From Chloroflexota bacterium (lineage in GTDB: Bacteria; Chloroflexota; Dehalococcoidia; UBA1151; TMED-70), in the NCBI GenBank assembly GCA_002719425.1, contig PBHA01000003.1, positions 1 through 15,652 of the forward strand: a DNA stretch of 15,652 nucleotides. Reading direction: 5' to 3'. This document shows positions 15,436 to 15,652 of the stretch, in pieces. How positions within the stretch are numbered: position 1 is the stretch's first letter; each line of letters starts with the position of its first letter. Position numbers and translations under genes: made by a program. The notes beneath the pieces are model-generated. The model was given only the letters and a program-made list of their open reading frames with translations. It searched no databases and was not told where the DNA came from.

Positions 15436-15652
15436 ATGAGTAAAACAGGTATTTCTGCAGTATGGCATTCATCAGATAAAAGTTGGGAACTTAGAGAACT
15501 TCCTCTTCCAAAACTAGAAAATGATGCTATTCAAATAAGGGTCAAAGCAACAAGTGTATGTGGATCTGATCTGCATTTGTGGAGAGGGGACGGACTAGAC
15601 AAAAATGCTCCTCCACCAGATCCAATGGTATTTGGTCATGAAATGATGGGTA
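15436..15652 (+). CDS. Zinc-dependent alcohol dehydrogenase-like protein (N-terminal part only)
   Basis: Only the first 72 codons are in the window. The residues match the start of the medium-chain dehydrogenase/reductase family: the N-terminal beta structure with WELRELPLPKLEND (17-30), then VKATSVCGSDLHLWRG (36-51), in which C42 is the expected catalytic-zinc ligand, and FGHEMMG (67-72 and on), with H68 and E69 as the next ligand pair. It probably oxidises an alcohol or polyol with NAD(P), but the NAD-binding Rossmann half and the structural-zinc cysteines lie beyond the right edge, so substrate and cofactor cannot be judged. Being next to a GMC dehydrogenase two genes away hints at an alcohol/sugar oxidation theme, which is inference only. 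Confidence 0.88.
   Translation, partial: MSKTGISAVWHSSDKSWELRELPLPKLENDAIQIRVKATSVCGSDLHLWRGDGLDKNAPPPDPMVFGHEMMG

Noticed and set aside
1..15652. CRISPR array, insertion sequence, prophage, toxin-antitoxin or defence locus
   Set aside because: No spaced direct repeats, terminal inverted repeats, transposase, integrase or toxin-like motifs were found by reading both strands.

Overview
This is a very AT-rich, densely packed bacterial window with twelve complete protein genes, one gene cut at each edge and one tRNA. Genes overlap by 4-8 bases or sit a few bases apart, and the longest stretch without a gene is about 100 bases. The gene content (one long RelA/SpoT enzyme with an intact hydrolase motif, a membrane-anchored protein with an LGCP-type domain, a HypE-like AIR-synthase protein, a GMC oxidoreductase with a gluconate-dehydrogenase subunit-3 partner, and a D-aminoacylase-type amidohydrolase) fits a streamlined free-living marine bacterium. 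A low-GC Chloroflexota of the SAR202 type is my best guess. This is inference from gene families; no taxonomic marker in the window settles it.

Layout. 1-4015, minus strand: a three-gene operon read right to left (LGCP-domain membrane-anchored protein, HypE-like protein, Rel stringent-response enzyme running off the left edge). 4114-6788, plus: a fused two-domain ABC permease and its ATPase, of the ferric-iron/thiamine importer type, without a binding-protein gene. 6805-9388, minus: folC then fabF, overlapping by 8 bases. 9458-11118, plus: a two-domain rhodanese sulfurtransferase coupled to a degenerate universal-stress-like protein. 11115-11468, minus: a small multi-pass membrane protein whose stop codon overlaps its neighbour's. 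11534-13586, plus: GMC oxidoreductase and its small subunit. 13590-15200, minus: N-acyl-D-amino-acid deacylase family amidohydrolase. 15272-15347, plus: tRNA-Arg(CCU), followed by a hairpin. 15436 to the right edge, plus: the first 72 codons of a zinc-dependent alcohol dehydrogenase-like gene.

Taken together the window is mostly housekeeping (stringent response, folate, fatty acids, tRNA) mixed with scavenging and oxidation functions (metal or cofactor import, oxidation of sugars or alcohols, release of N-acyl-D-amino acids, sulfur transfer). I see no CRISPR array, insertion sequence, phage gene or obvious defence system. The least ordinary items are a Rel enzyme with a hybrid synthetase motif, the sulfurtransferase/degenerate-USP pair, the oxidoreductase pair without an export signal, a possible non-AUG start on the LGCP protein, and a hairpin that includes the tRNA CCA end.
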